Source: Paraburkholderia caballeronis (GTDB lineage Bacteria > Pseudomonadota > Gammaproteobacteria > Burkholderiales > Burkholderiaceae). Taken from it: DNA of 64,000 bases. The position numbers were made by a program, and so were the translations under genes. Under the pieces are notes generated by a model. The model saw nothing but the letters and a program-made list of their open reading frames with translations. It made no database searches and was not told the DNA's origin. The stretch is from the NCBI RefSeq assembly GCF_900104845.1, contig NZ_FNSR01000001.1, positions 3,644,916-3,708,915 on the forward strand, given 5' to 3'. The first letter of the stretch is position 1. Each line of letters begins with the position of its first letter. Positions 63,580-64,000 of this stretch are shown here, piece by piece.

Positions 63580-64000
63580 ATGGGAGCGAAGGTCCGCAGC
63601 TATCTGTCCCCGACGTTGGTCCTGCTCGCGTTCGACTGGCCGGAAGGCGCGACGCGCAAGGATTTTCTCGGCTTCGCAATCCGCCGCACGCCCGGCTTTC
63701 TGAGCGCGGACGGCCGCACGCGTGAAGCCCGTAGCTGGCTGCCGAACCGCCTGACGTTCGACGGCCCGGTGCCCGAATCGCAGCCGGACGCGCCGTCGAA
63801 CGAAGCGCCGATCCAGAAGTTCATGTGGTGGGACGCACGAATCGAGCCGGCCGATCGCCAGAAGAAATTCACCTACGACGTGTATCCGGTCGTCGGGACG
63901 CCGAACGACCTGCAAACGCTCGACGCCGAAGCCGCGTCCTGCCCGCTCACGTTGCCCGCGCACATCGAGGACGGCATCGGCACGTGGTTCAACCGCGCGG
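63580..64000 (+). CDS. probable phospholipase D-like protein, N-terminal part (cut by window end)
   Basis: 140 residues visible, then the window ends. It begins MGAKVRSYLSPTLVLLAFDWPEG and contains FAIRRTPGF, SWLPNRLTFDGP, PIQKFMWWDARI and GIGTWFNRA. This N-terminal module resembles that of Burkholderia phospholipase D-like proteins, whose HKD motifs would lie further downstream and cannot be seen. CTGGAGGAA lies 7 nt before the ATG. Family assignment is from memory of the N-terminal pattern and is moderate only. Confidence 0.6.
   Translation, partial: MGAKVRSYLSPTLVLLAFDWPEGATRKDFLGFAIRRTPGFLSADGRTREARSWLPNRLTFDGPVPESQPDAPSNEAPIQKFMWWDARIEPADRQKKFTYDVYPVVGTPNDLQTLDAEAASCPLTLPAHIEDGIGTWFNRA

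Overview
This is a GC-rich stretch of chromosome from a betaproteobacterium of the Burkholderia sensu lato group (Burkholderia, Paraburkholderia, Caballeronia or a close relative). The evidence is the codon use, betaproteobacterial families (DUF3567, DUF1840, DUF4148, OmpC-type porins), a methionine synthase encoded as two adjacent genes, and the argS - SPOR protein - dsbA - SDR gene order. I see no rRNA, tRNA, insertion sequence, phage gene, CRISPR array or replication origin. It reads as ordinary chromosome with several accessory metabolic modules.

Left part (1-20.4 kb): the Ala/Pro-rich tail of an unidentified gene; a pcaD-like hydrolase; DUF3567; split methionine synthase; a small basic exported protein; DUF1840; argS, a SPOR-domain protein, dsbA and an SDR; orphan peptide- and sulfate-binding proteins that converge on a shared terminator; then a fabI-like reductase and a DUF3141 protein on the minus strand, opposite pta and ackA. 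The DUF3141 protein carries a cysteine lipase box like that of PHA synthases, so this neighbourhood probably concerns acetyl-CoA/acetyl-phosphate and polyester or lipid metabolism.

Middle part (20.4-41.3 kb): a small serine hydrolase; a tight plus-strand run (VOC protein, ghrA-like, mvaB-like, YbaK, DUF1289, MaoC, MBL) with several overlapping start/stop codons; a DMT transporter that appears to have lost a membrane segment, divergent from an Lrp regulator; a haloacetate dehalogenase with an almost complete fluoroacetate-dehalogenase residue set; a nitronate monooxygenase family enzyme; a LysR regulator; a porin; a secreted protein; a bile-acid-symporter-like carrier; an EAL-CBS-GGDEF protein; DUF3309; and a LacI - AGE isomerase - PfkB kinase sugar module followed by two small unknown proteins.

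Right part (41.3-64 kb): a large fused indolepyruvate ferredoxin oxidoreductase; an EAL protein; an NhaP-type antiporter; an NCS2 permease; DUF2239; a complete 3-hydroxybenzoate/gentisate cluster (transporter, 6-hydroxylase, glutathione-type isomerase, fumarylpyruvate hydrolase, gentisate dioxygenase) with a divergent LysR gene; then a three-gene bufferin-type RiPP operon (DUF2282 precursor, DUF692 MNIO enzyme, DUF2063 partner). The window closes with DUF4148, a second porin, DUF2000 with a Fur-box-like palindrome upstream, an AraC regulator, and the start of a probable phospholipase-D-like gene cut by the window edge.

The most interesting items are the bufferin operon, the PhaC-like DUF3141 protein beside pta-ackA-fabI, a candidate orphan small RNA at about 50.36-50.47 kb, the Fur-like palindrome at DUF2000, and the shortened DMT transporter.
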